From: Sphingomonas sp.
GTDB taxonomy: Bacteria > Pseudomonadota > Alphaproteobacteria > Sphingomonadales > Sphingomonadaceae
DNA: 5,103 nt
Direction of reading: 5' to 3'
NCBI GenBank assembly: GCA_030824725.1
Contig: JAPJRE010000306.1
Coordinates: 1 to 5,103, forward strand
Within the stretch, counting starts at the first letter, position 1. Each line of letters opens with the position of its first letter. Positions 1 through 5,103 of the stretch are shown piece by piece. The notes under the pieces are model-generated. The model was not told the DNA's origin. It worked only from the letters and a program-made list of their open reading frames with translations, and searched no databases. Both the position numbers and the translations under genes were made by a program.

Positions 1-123
1 CCATACCAACCCCGGACTCCAGTTATGACTGGTAGAGCTTTGGGGAGCACGTCAAATCACCTCGCACCGCGTCAACCAATTCGTCCACGCCGCCTAATCG
101 TGGAACACTAAAGAAGCATTCGC

Positions 124-153
124 TTGGATATAAAGGATCAGAATCTCTATATT
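124..153 (+). promoter_or_regulatory. Candidate promoter for the wHTH-ncRNA-RT unit
   Basis: TATATT at 148-153 matches the sigma-70 -10 consensus at five of six bases. TTGGAT at 124-129 is a poor -35 (three of six) at 18-base spacing. A start near 160 would leave a leader of about 90 bases before the wHTH ATG at 251. An imperfect AGAAT/ATTCT inverted repeat (140-144 and 151-155) overlaps the -10. No better promoter is seen between 1 and 250, but AT-rich tracts produce such matches by chance. Confidence 0.3.
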
Positions 154-167
154 CTAGAGCGAGCGGC

Positions 168-196
168 AACACGCCGAATAACGTGTTCCCCGTGTT
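168..196. promoter_or_regulatory. CGTGTT repeat cluster, possible operator
   Basis: AACACG at 168-173 and CGTGTT at 182-187 form a perfect 6-base inverted repeat around an 8-base spacer. A second direct copy of CGTGTT follows at 191-196. The cluster lies just after the candidate promoter and before the start of a putative DNA-binding protein, where an autoregulatory operator would be expected. Use of this site by the wHTH protein is inference; copies this short could arise by chance. Confidence 0.25.
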
Positions 197-250
197 TTGG
201 TGGGACGTACGGTCCGATGGCTCTCATCGCCGGCCCTTGCTGAACCGCGT

Positions 251-637
251 ATGAGTGATTTCAGCTCAAGCGATAGGGAGGTCATCCGATTTTTGTTTTC
301 CGAGCAAAATTGGGTCGATCTTTATGAATTGCACGTTGATTTTGGACTATCGCCAGCTCAGGTTGTGGACATGCTGGAGCGGTTGATTGCCATTGGCTTT
401 GCTGAACGTCAGGGAGTTCAAGCGCGCCTGACCCAGCAAGGTAGGGATTGGACTCTGGCCGCTCGGGGCAAGATATTCTTTGACACCAATCGCGAAGATT
501 GGCGGCCTTCTAGCGACCGACTCCTCGCCGAGAAACTGCAGTCTTCCACTCCCTATATGCCGGATCTTGGTCTGATTGACCGGAACTTTTTCGTTAAGTT
601 AGGCCTAGGCAACCAGAAAGATGATGCTAAAGATTAG
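251..637 (+). CDS. Winged helix-turn-helix protein, putative retron accessory protein
   Basis: A 128-residue protein with no signal peptide or membrane segment, probably cytoplasmic. Residues 6-18 (REVIRFLF) read as helix 1 and 23-32 (DLYELHVDFG) as helix 2. Residues 34-50 (SPAQVVDMLERLIAIGF) read as the recognition helix followed by the turn typical of MarR/DprA-like winged helices. Residues 51-66 (AERQGVQARLTQQG) form the beta wing. The tail 75-128 is polar, with an aromatic patch (NFFVKLGLG) and a charged end. The ATG at 251 is chosen because residue 1 sits just before helix 1; an in-frame TTG at 197 would add an 18-residue Arg-rich leader. Neither start has a good Shine-Dalgarno. The gene ends six bases before the retron RNA, and the RT follows on the same strand. 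From memory, some retron classes pair the RT with wHTH proteins, usually beside an enzyme; none is seen here. It could be the effector, the antitoxin-like partner or a regulator. Confidence 0.75.
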   Translation: MSDFSSSDREVIRFLFSEQNWVDLYELHVDFGLSPAQVVDMLERLIAIGFAERQGVQARLTQQGRDWTLAARGKIFFDTNREDWRPSSDRLLAEKLQSSTPYMPDLGLIDRNFFVKLGLGNQKDDAKD

Positions 638-642
638 CACAA

Positions 643-654
643 GGAGTGGCGATA
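643..654 (+). repeat. Retron a1 arm
   Basis: GGAGTGGCGATA pairs over all 12 positions with the a2 arm at 789-800: eleven Watson-Crick pairs and one G-U (G649 with U794). Pairing ends exactly at the AGC that holds the presumed branching guanosine G655, as expected for the 5' arm of a retron transcript. Confidence 0.85.
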
Positions 655-788
655 GCACGGTGAGGCGACTTCGCCTCGTTGGCTTAGGCCAAATTTATGC
701 ACAGGGCCTCCTTGCAGAAGGCCCCACGCACCCTGCGGGATGCGTTCGATGCCATGAAGGCATCGAGTGAACTATGTTGATTTGAAGG

Positions 789-800
789 TATCGTCACTCC
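789..800 (+). repeat. Retron a2 arm
   Basis: TATCGTCACTCC is the 3' partner of the a1 arm. It ends three bases before the ATG of the RT, so the closing helix of the ncRNA lies directly against the RT start codon. The G-U pair is conservative in RNA but breaks the DNA palindrome, which favours a structure kept at the RNA level. Confidence 0.85.
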
Positions 801-803
801 ACC

Positions 804-1925
804 ATGTCCGAAACAGTCGAGCAATGGCGTGCGTTCTTCCGAGAGCACATCGAGCGGGATAGCGACCTCACCCGCGGCTATCTGGCTTTCATCGATCAGT
901 GTACCCTGCGGGATTTGCCAGTAATATTTGAGGAGCGTCACCTCTCCCGTTTGATTGGCGTGGATTATAAGGACATGGCGTTCTACTTTACATCCGCCGC
1001 GGGGCGATATCGCCAATTCCATATTCCGAAGAGGCTCGGCGGTAGGCGGGAGATTAATGTACCGTCTCCGTTGCTTCTCGCTATCCAGCAGTGGATACTT
1101 AAAAACGTTCTGTATAAATTACCTTTCAGCGATGCAGCCCATGGAGGTGTACCCGGACGTTCAATCATCTCAAATGCCAGCCTACACTTGGGAGCCAGAA
1201 GCGTGCTCAAAATGGATCTTCAGCGCTTCTTCGATACAGTTTTGCTTCCAAGGGGTGTTGCAATATTTGAGGCCGCCGGATACTCGCCTCATTTGAGTAG
1301 ATCGCTGGCTTTGCTTTGTTTTGAGAGCGGAAGGCTCCCGCAGGGGGGCGCCACGAGTCCGGCTCTAGCTAACCTTGCGGCAATCTCGCTTGACGGTAGG
1401 TTGGATGCGCTAGCGAAGAAGTTCGGCCTCACTTATTCCCGCTATGTCGACGATATGACGTTTTCAGGTCGTTCGATAGGTGTTCGTTTCACAAAAATTG
1501 TAGCGGAGATCGTCGATAATGCCGGTTTTGTCATCAATCCAGAGAAAACGCATCTTATGCGGGGAAGTTCACCGAAATTCGTGACAGGCCTTGCGGTTGG
1601 AGGAGACCGGCTGAGGGTGCCGCGCCGTTTTAAACGCGATGTACGTAATAGAGCGTTTCAACTATTGAAGCGCGGTGTCGAGCTGCATTTAGATGCGATG
1701 AAGAGCAGCGACCCGCTAGTATTGGAAAGGCTCACCGGTCAGCTCGCGTTTTGGCTTCAGGCGGAGCCGGACTCGAAAGTGGCCCGGCAGTTGTTTGACG
1801 ATCTTACACAATATCGAGGTAGATTGACCACAAGTGTGAAGCTGCCGGACGCTAGGCGTATCGCTCCTATTGATGATTGGCGCTGGCGAACCGAGCGCAA
1901 TAATTTGGAAGACCCTGGTGCGTAA
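804..1925 (+). CDS. Retron reverse transcriptase
   Basis: A 373-residue reverse transcriptase that should copy the msd part of the adjacent ncRNA into msDNA, primed from a 2'-OH inside that RNA. Motifs in order: RT1 around 72-91 (FHIPKRLGGRREINVPSP); the retron region X motif NAxxH at N124-H128; RT3 KMDLQRFFD with catalytic D138; RT4 LPQGGATSPALAN at 178-190; RT5 YVDD at 214-217 with catalytic D216 and D217; RT6 GFVINPEKTH at 241-250; and the region Y motif VTG at 260-262, which in retron RTs helps recognise their own msr. Length is within the usual retron range and there is no maturase, protease or nuclease domain; residues 280-373 fit the thumb plus a short charged tail. The ATG at 804 is the first start after an in-frame TGA at 783-785, with no Shine-Dalgarno. 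YVDD instead of the commoner YADD is a minor oddity. NAxxH and VTG together with the adjacent ncRNA separate it from group II intron and DRT-type RTs. Confidence 0.95.
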   Translation: MSETVEQWRAFFREHIERDSDLTRGYLAFIDQCTLRDLPVIFEERHLSRLIGVDYKDMAFYFTSAAGRYRQFHIPKRLGGRREINVPSPLLLAIQQWILKNVLYKLPFSDAAHGGVPGRSIISNASLHLGARSVLKMDLQRFFDTVLLPRGVAIFEAAGYSPHLSRSLALLCFESGRLPQGGATSPALANLAAISLDGRLDALAKKFGLTYSRYVDDMTFSGRSIGVRFTKIVAEIVDNAGFVINPEKTHLMRGSSPKFVTGLAVGGDRLRVPRRFKRDVRNRAFQLLKRGVELHLDAMKSSDPLVLERLTGQLAFWLQAEPDSKVARQLFDDLTQYRGRLTTSVKLPDARRIAPIDDWRWRTERNNLEDPGA

Positions 1926-2002
1926 ACTCACTTTGAAGCCATAAACTCGTGATTGATACGCACGAAAATCACAAAAGCGCTCGCTTTGCCTAACGCCCTG
2001 AA

Positions 2003-2033
2003 TTGGCAGGATTTTATGAATAACTGCTATACT
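2003..2033 (+). promoter_or_regulatory. Sigma-70-type extended -10 promoter of the receptor gene
   Basis: TTGGCA at 2003-2008 matches the -35 consensus at five of six bases and TATACT at 2028-2033 matches the -10 at five of six. The spacing of 19 is long, but a TGC directly before the -10 (2025-2027) gives an extended -10, which tolerates a poor spacer. Transcription starting near 2040 would leave an unusually long leader of about 180 bases. TGGCAG (2004-2009) and CTGCCA (2032-2037) form an inverted repeat spanning the core promoter. Confidence 0.55.
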
Positions 2034-2120
2034 GCCACTGCGGCGGGGCGGTAAAACAACGGCGTAGTTCCTTAAGGCGCGCCGTGTCCCCACGGCAACA
2101 CAATTTCAATCTTTAACCCA

Positions 2121-2130
2121 ATTGCGCAAT
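2121..2130. repeat. Perfect 10-base palindrome in the receptor leader
   Basis: ATTGCGCAAT is a perfect palindrome about 90 bases after the receptor's candidate promoter. Its form, two half-sites around a central CG, resembles LacI- or GntR-family operators. No regulator gene is present, so an operator role is only a possibility. Confidence 0.3.
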
Positions 2131-2153
2131 CACCCCCTTGCCAAGCCCGCCCC

Positions 2154-2183
2154 ATGCGTCAGTTTTGTTGCAAACAGAGCTGA
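2154..2183 (+). CDS. Possible 9-residue leader peptide (uORF) with Cys-Cys
   Basis: ATG at 2154 begins a frame encoding MRQFCCKQS and stopping at TGA 2181-2183, 39 bases before the receptor ATG. Two adjacent Cys codons (2166-2171) recall the Cys-rich leader peptides known upstream of some bacterial transport and sulfur genes. There is no recognisable Shine-Dalgarno and a frame this short can occur by chance. The main argument in its favour is its position eight bases before a hairpin that would cover the receptor's ribosome binding site. Confidence 0.25.
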   Translation: MRQFCCKQS

Positions 2184-2190
2184 GAGGATG

Positions 2191-2216
2191 CCCCGCGAAC
2201 GGCCTGAATCGAGGGG
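2191..2216 (+). promoter_or_regulatory. Receptor ribosome binding site within a possible hairpin
   Basis: GAGGGG at 2211-2216 is a good Shine-Dalgarno, six bases from the ATG at 2223, and fixes that start. CCCC at 2191-2194 can pair with GGGG at 2213-2216 and CGA at 2196-2198 with TCG at 2209-2211, with one G/A mismatch between them and a 10-base loop. When folded, this hairpin would hide the site. The binding site is well supported; the regulatory role of the fold is inferred. Confidence 0.5.
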
Positions 2217-2222
2217 ACAATC

Positions 2223-5075
2223 ATGCTCGTATCGTACCGACGACCCGCCTGCAGCCTCGCCGCACTCGCGCTCGCCATGGGGATGGCCGCCGCACCCGCC
2301 TCTGCCCAGGACGCCACTACCGGCGCCGCCGCCGCGGCGCCGCAGGACGACATCGTCGTCACCGGCTCGCGCATCCGGCGCAGCCCGCTCGATCAGGACA
2401 AGCCCGTCGTCACCGTCGGCCAGGAGGAGATTGCGCGCACCGGCCTCACCGCCATCGCCGACGTGCTCCAGCGGCTGCCCAGCGCCGCGGGCGGGCTCAA
2501 CACCAAGGTCAACAATGCCGGCAATGTCGGCGGGCCGCCGGACGGGACCGGGGTCAGCTCGGGCTCGGCCGAGGTCGACCTGCGCTATCTCGCCGCCAAG
2601 CGCACGCTGATCCTCGTCGATGGCTTGCGCTTCGTCAACGGCTCGGCGGCGGGCGGCATCCCCGCCTCGGTCGACCTCAACACGCTGCCGGTCAACCTGA
2701 TCGAGCGCGTCGAGGTGCTGCAGTCGGGCGCGTCGCCGCTCTATGGCTCGGACGCGGTCGCCGGCGTGATCAACATCATCACCAAGCAGCAGCAGGAAGG
2801 GCTGCGCGCCTCGGCCCAGTACGGCATGTATCGCCAGGGGGACGGCGATACCCAGCAGTACGAGGCGAGCTACGGCATCCAGTCGCGCGAGACCGGCACC
2901 TCGCTGGTGTTCGGCGCGAGCTATGTGAAGCAGAGCGCGGTCTCGACGCGCGACCGCGCCATCTCGCAATTCCCCAATCCCGGGCAGACCGCGTGCACCG
3001 ATCCGATCGGCGGGTGCAGCGGCACGCCGCCCAATGGCCGCTTCGCGGTGCTGGGGCAGACGCTGGCGCTGCGCGCGCCGGTCTCCGGGCGGCCGAGCTA
3101 TCCGGCGGACTTCAAGCCGTTCACCGCGGCGGACCGCTACAACTTCGCGCCGCTCAACTATCTGCTGACCCCGTCGGAGCGCTATGGCGGCTTCGTCAAC
3201 TTCAAGCAGGCGCTGGGCGACAGCGTCAACATGCGGGTCAAGCTGCTGTACAACCACCGCTATTCGCGCACCCAGGCGGCCTATCTGCCGCTCAACATCG
3301 GGCCGGACGCGGGCAACGGCAATCTGCTCGACACGATCTCGGTGGACGTGACCAACCCGTACAACCCGTTCGGGGTGACGCTCTCCTCGGGGGCGGACGG
3401 CGGCACGGCCAATTACTCGTTCATCGCGCGTCGCATGGTCGAGGCCGGGCAGCGCGTGTTCACCCAGAATGTCGACACGATGTCGGGCACGCTGACCTTC
3501 GACGGGTCGTTCGAGGTCGGCGGGCGCAAATGGTATTGGGACGTCAACGGCACCTTCGGCTTCAACGATGCCAAGCAGCTGTTCACCGGCAACCTCAACG
3601 CGGCGCGGCTGGCGCAGGCGCTGGGGCCGGTGAGCGCGTGCACCGGGGCGTGCGTGCCGTTCAACCTCTTCGGCGGGCTCGGCTCGATCACCCCGGCGAT
3701 GCTCGACTATGTCGCGTTCGACGAGCGCGACCGCAGCAGCCAGCGGATGTGGGACACCACCGCCAACCTCTCAGGCACATTGTTCGACCTGCCGGCGGGG
3801 CCGGTGGGGGTCGCGATCGGCTATGAGCATCGCGACCAATATGCCAGCTACGATCCCGATCCGGTGATCACCGCCGGGCTCGGCGCGGACGTGCCGACCA
3901 GCCCGGCGCGCGGCGGCTTCGACGTCGACGAAGTGTACGGCGAGCTGCGCGTGCCGATCCTGTCGAACACGCCGTTCTTCCACAAGCTCGAGCTCGACGG
4001 CGCGGTGCGGCACTCGAACTATTCGTCGTTCGGCAGCAACACCACCTTCACCGCCTCGGGGCTGTGGAAGCCGGTGGCCGACCTGCTGCTGCGCGGCGGC
4101 TATGCCGAGAGCCTGCGCGCGCCGAGCATCGGCGAGCTCTATGCCGGGCTGTCGCGCTTCGATGCCACGATCAACGATCCATGCACCAGTGCGGCCGGCG
4201 GTTCGTTCACCAGCAACGCGACGGTGCGCGCCAACTGCATCGCCAACGGCGTGCCGGCCAATGGCAGCTACGACGAGCCGACCGGCGGCCAGCTCGGCGT
4301 CTTCTCGCAGGGCAACGCCGCGCTCAAGCCGGAGACGGCGAAGACCTGGACCGCGGGCGGGGTCTACAGCCCCGACTGGGCCAAGGCCTGGTCGAGCGCG
4401 TTCAGCCTCGAGGCGAACTATTACAACATCAAGCTCGACAACGCGATCGACTCGGTGCCCGCGACGCTGACCCTGCGGCGCTGTGCGTTCAACGCCGATC
4501 CGGTCAGCTGCGCGGCGATCCGCCGGACGAGCAGCGGCACCATCGCCGGGATCAGCGGGCGGCTGCTCAACCTCAACGGCATCCGCACCGACGGGCTGGA
4601 CGGCACGCTGACCTTCCGCACCCACAAGATCGGCGAAGGCACGATCGGCCTCAGCGCCAATGCCGCCTATCTGCTGCGCTACGACGTGGTGCCGCCCGCC
4701 GATCTCGGCGCGCCGGCACTCCGCTATGCCGGCACCGAGCGGGGCAGCCCCGACCAGGCCTATCCGCGCTTCAAGGGCAATGCGACGCTCGACTGGTCGA
4801 GCCCGGGCTACGGCATTGCGTTCACCGCGCGCTACATCAGCGGGGTCGACGAGCGCGACGACGTGCACCGGCTGGGCGCGGTGTTCTATGGCGACATCCA
4901 GGCCTATTTCTCGCCGGCCTGGATGAACCACCGCACGCGGCTGACGCTGGGCGTGAACAACCTGTTCGACCGTTCGCCGCCGGCCTGCTTCACCTGCCAG
5001 AGCGCGAACTTCGACCCGACGACCTACGACCTGCCGGGCCAGTTCGGCTATCTGCGGCTGTCGTTCGGCTTCTGA
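2223..5075 (+). CDS. TonB-dependent outer-membrane receptor
   Basis: A complete 950-residue receptor that should import a large or scarce ligand across the outer membrane using energy from TonB-ExbB-ExbD. Residues 1-28 form a signal peptide (RR near the start, a Leu/Ala core, cleavage after ASA at 26-28). An Ala-rich linker is followed by a TonB box-like DDIVVTG at 42-48. The plug domain spans roughly 55-188, with RTLILVDGLRF at 127-137 and IERVEVLQSGASPLYGSDAV around 160-179, leading to GVINIITK at 181-188. The rest is the beta-barrel, including the conserved ESLRAPSIGELY at 629-640, and the protein ends in YLRLSFGF with the terminal Phe needed for barrel assembly. Ten Cys of the mature protein fall in five close pairs. 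The N-terminus resembles receptors common in sphingomonads, Caulobacter and xanthomonads. The ligand cannot be told from the sequence. No TonB, regulator or catabolic gene is in view. Start is fixed by GAGGGG at 2211-2216. Confidence 0.95.
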   Translation: MLVSYRRPACSLAALALAMGMAAAPASAQDATTGAAAAAPQDDIVVTGSRIRRSPLDQDKPVVTVGQEEIARTGLTAIADVLQRLPSAAGGLNTKVNNAGNVGGPPDGTGVSSGSAEVDLRYLAAKRTLILVDGLRFVNGSAAGGIPASVDLNTLPVNLIERVEVLQSGASPLYGSDAVAGVINIITKQQQEGLRASAQYGMYRQGDGDTQQYEASYGIQSRETGTSLVFGASYVKQSAVSTRDRAISQFPNPGQTACTDPIGGCSGTPPNGRFAVLGQTLALRAPVSGRPSYPADFKPFTAADRYNFAPLNYLLTPSERYGGFVNFKQALGDSVNMRVKLLYNHRYSRTQAAYLPLNIGPDAGNGNLLDTISVDVTNPYNPFGVTLSSGADGGTANYSFIARRMVEAGQRVFTQNVDTMSGTLTFDGSFEVGGRKWYWDVNGTFGFNDAKQLFTGNLNAARLAQALGPVSACTGACVPFNLFGGLGSITPAMLDYVAFDERDRSSQRMWDTTANLSGTLFDLPAGPVGVAIGYEHRDQYASYDPDPVITAGLGADVPTSPARGGFDVDEVYGELRVPILSNTPFFHKLELDGAVRHSNYSSFGSNTTFTASGLWKPVADLLLRGGYAESLRAPSIGELYAGLSRFDATINDPCTSAAGGSFTSNATVRANCIANGVPANGSYDEPTGGQLGVFSQGNAALKPETAKTWTAGGVYSPDWAKAWSSAFSLEANYYNIKLDNAIDSVPATLTLRRCAFNADPVSCAAIRRTSSGTIAGISGRLLNLNGIRTDGLDGTLTFRTHKIGEGTIGLSANAAYLLRYDVVPPADLGAPALRYAGTERGSPDQAYPRFKGNATLDWSSPGYGIAFTARYISGVDERDDVHRLGAVFYGDIQAYFSPAWMNHRTRLTLGVNNLFDRSPPACFTCQSANFDPTTYDLPGQFGYLRLSFGF

Positions 5076-5103
5076 TGGAGGGGGAGGGGCCGGGTGCGTA
5101 CCC
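5075..5103 (+). other. Purine-rich end of window, possible start of a downstream gene
   Basis: The receptor's TGA overlaps an ATG (TGATG, 5073-5077) that stays open to the window edge (MEGEGPGAY). The GGAGGGGGAGG run beginning at 5077 could equally be the ribosome binding site for a gene starting beyond the window. No terminator hairpin is seen, so transcription may continue. Too short to decide. Confidence 0.2.

Larger units (their letters stand above)
23..223 (-). other. Possible 3' remnant of a minus-strand gene (unrecognised)
   Basis: Reading the minus strand from 223 down to a TAA at 25-23 gives 66 codons without a stop, bounded upstream by a TGA at 226-224. The C-terminal part (FFSVPRLGGVDELVDAVRGD, then about ten more residues) has a balanced, protein-like composition. 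The opposite plus-strand frame (open from 1 to the TAA at 109-111) is rich in Arg and Pro, as shadow frames often are. There is no ATG; a GTG at 172-170 would give 49 residues. I recognise no family. It may be the tail of a gene cut off when the retron module arrived, a very small gene, or chance. Nothing else in the first 196 bases supports a gene. Confidence 0.2.
643..800 (+). ncRNA. Retron msr-msd non-coding RNA (template for msDNA)
   Basis: The 158-base spacer between the wHTH gene and the RT is bounded by a 12-pair inverted repeat (arms 643-654 and 789-800). The trinucleotide AGC at 654-656 directly follows the first arm. In known retrons the G at this place (here G655) supplies the 2'-OH that primes cDNA synthesis. 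Next come two short msr-like hairpins: GAGGCG/CGCCTC with an ACTT loop (662-677) and TTGGC/GCCAA with a TTAG loop (679-692). Further hairpins fill the likely msd part: 704-709 with 719-724; 726-733 with 737-745 (one bulged A); and a perfect 8-pair stem 746-753 with 759-766. Reverse transcription should start beside the second arm, near G788. The 5' end of the reverse-transcribed part is not certain; if it lies near 695-705 the msDNA would be roughly 85-95 nt. Pairings were found by eye, without energy calculation. Confidence 0.85.
1926..2222. other. Spacer between retron and receptor; compositional boundary
   Basis: This 297-base stretch contains no convincing gene. Its first part (to about 2000) is AT-rich like the retron and has only weak hairpins (1949-1954 with 1967-1972; 1974-1978 with 1983-1987). 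From about 2040 it becomes GC-rich like the receptor gene. The second half holds the receptor promoter, a GCCGTG/CACGGC hairpin with a TCCC loop (2081-2096), the palindrome at 2121-2130 and a possible leader ORF. The right edge of the acquired module probably lies between 1926 and about 2000. I could not find a flanking direct repeat within the window. Confidence 0.6.

Noticed and set aside
28..70. GGTAGAGC at 31-38 resembles a tRNA D-arm, followed by TCAAATC at 52-58.
   Set aside because: No acceptor stem, anticodon stem or T-arm with GTTCRA can be placed at the required distances.
197..250. An upstream TTG (197) or GTG (200) start for the wHTH protein.
   Set aside because: No Shine-Dalgarno precedes them and the added leader is Arg-rich and unlike the domain; the ATG at 251 fits the fold better.
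662..692. Hairpins after the wHTH stop codon as a rho-independent terminator.
   Set aside because: No T-run follows either hairpin, and both fit the msr part of the retron RNA.
804..1925. RT as a group II intron maturase or a DRT/Abi-type RT.
   Set aside because: No maturase or HNH domain and no intron ends are present; NAxxH, VTG and the adjacent a1/a2 RNA are retron-specific.
1949..1988. Weak hairpins after the RT stop as a terminator.
   Set aside because: Stems of five to six mostly AT pairs with no following T-run; not convincing.
2081..2096. GCCGTG/CACGGC hairpin as a terminator for the retron operon.
   Set aside because: It lies after the receptor promoter and no T-run follows; more likely leader structure or chance.
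2130..4931. Several long open frames on both strands overlapping the receptor, up to 562 codons.
   Set aside because: They are Arg-, Ala- or Gly-rich shadows that arise in very GC-rich coding DNA; only the 2223-5075 frame has recognisable domains.
1..5103. CRISPR arrays, insertion sequences, rRNA genes.
   Set aside because: No regularly spaced repeats, transposase motifs or rRNA-like stretches were seen on either strand.

Overview
The window joins two unlike pieces of DNA. From base 1 to about 2000 it has moderate GC and mixed codon use (for example 25 of 60 bases are G or C in 1081-1140). From about 2040 to the end it has very high GC with a strong G/C bias at third codon positions (46 of 60 in 3061-3120). 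The high-GC part carries a TonB-dependent outer-membrane receptor with a DDIVVTGSRI-type N-terminus. This points to an alphaproteobacterium, most likely a sphingomonad or a relative. That assignment rests on protein style and composition, not on a search. The AT-richer part looks like a horizontally acquired defence module.

Bases 1-196 hold no convincing gene. There is a possible 3' gene remnant on the minus strand (stop at 25-23), a weak promoter and a small cluster of CGTGTT repeats. Bases 251-637 encode a 128-residue winged-helix protein. Bases 643-800 hold a structured non-coding RNA with the hallmarks of a retron msr-msd: a 12-pair terminal stem (643-654 with 789-800), an AGC directly after the first arm, two short msr hairpins and further hairpins in the part expected to be reverse transcribed. 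Bases 804-1925 encode a 373-residue retron reverse transcriptase with NAxxH, YVDD and VTG motifs. I infer that wHTH gene, ncRNA and RT form one unit transcribed left to right: the RT makes msDNA from the ncRNA, and the wHTH protein probably binds nucleic acid as partner or regulator. No enzyme-type effector is visible, so this is either a compact retron or the end of a longer operon that begins before base 1.

Bases 1926-2222 form a 297-base spacer. It contains an extended -10 promoter (2003-2033), a hairpin, a 10-base palindrome and a possible 9-codon upstream ORF with two adjacent Cys codons. The uORF is followed by a hairpin that would cover the receptor's Shine-Dalgarno sequence. Bases 2223-5075 encode the complete 950-residue receptor, which ends in Phe as outer-membrane barrels do. 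The last 28 bases are purine-rich and may lead into another gene. The receptor shows no functional link to the retron; it is probably host chromosome next to the insertion.
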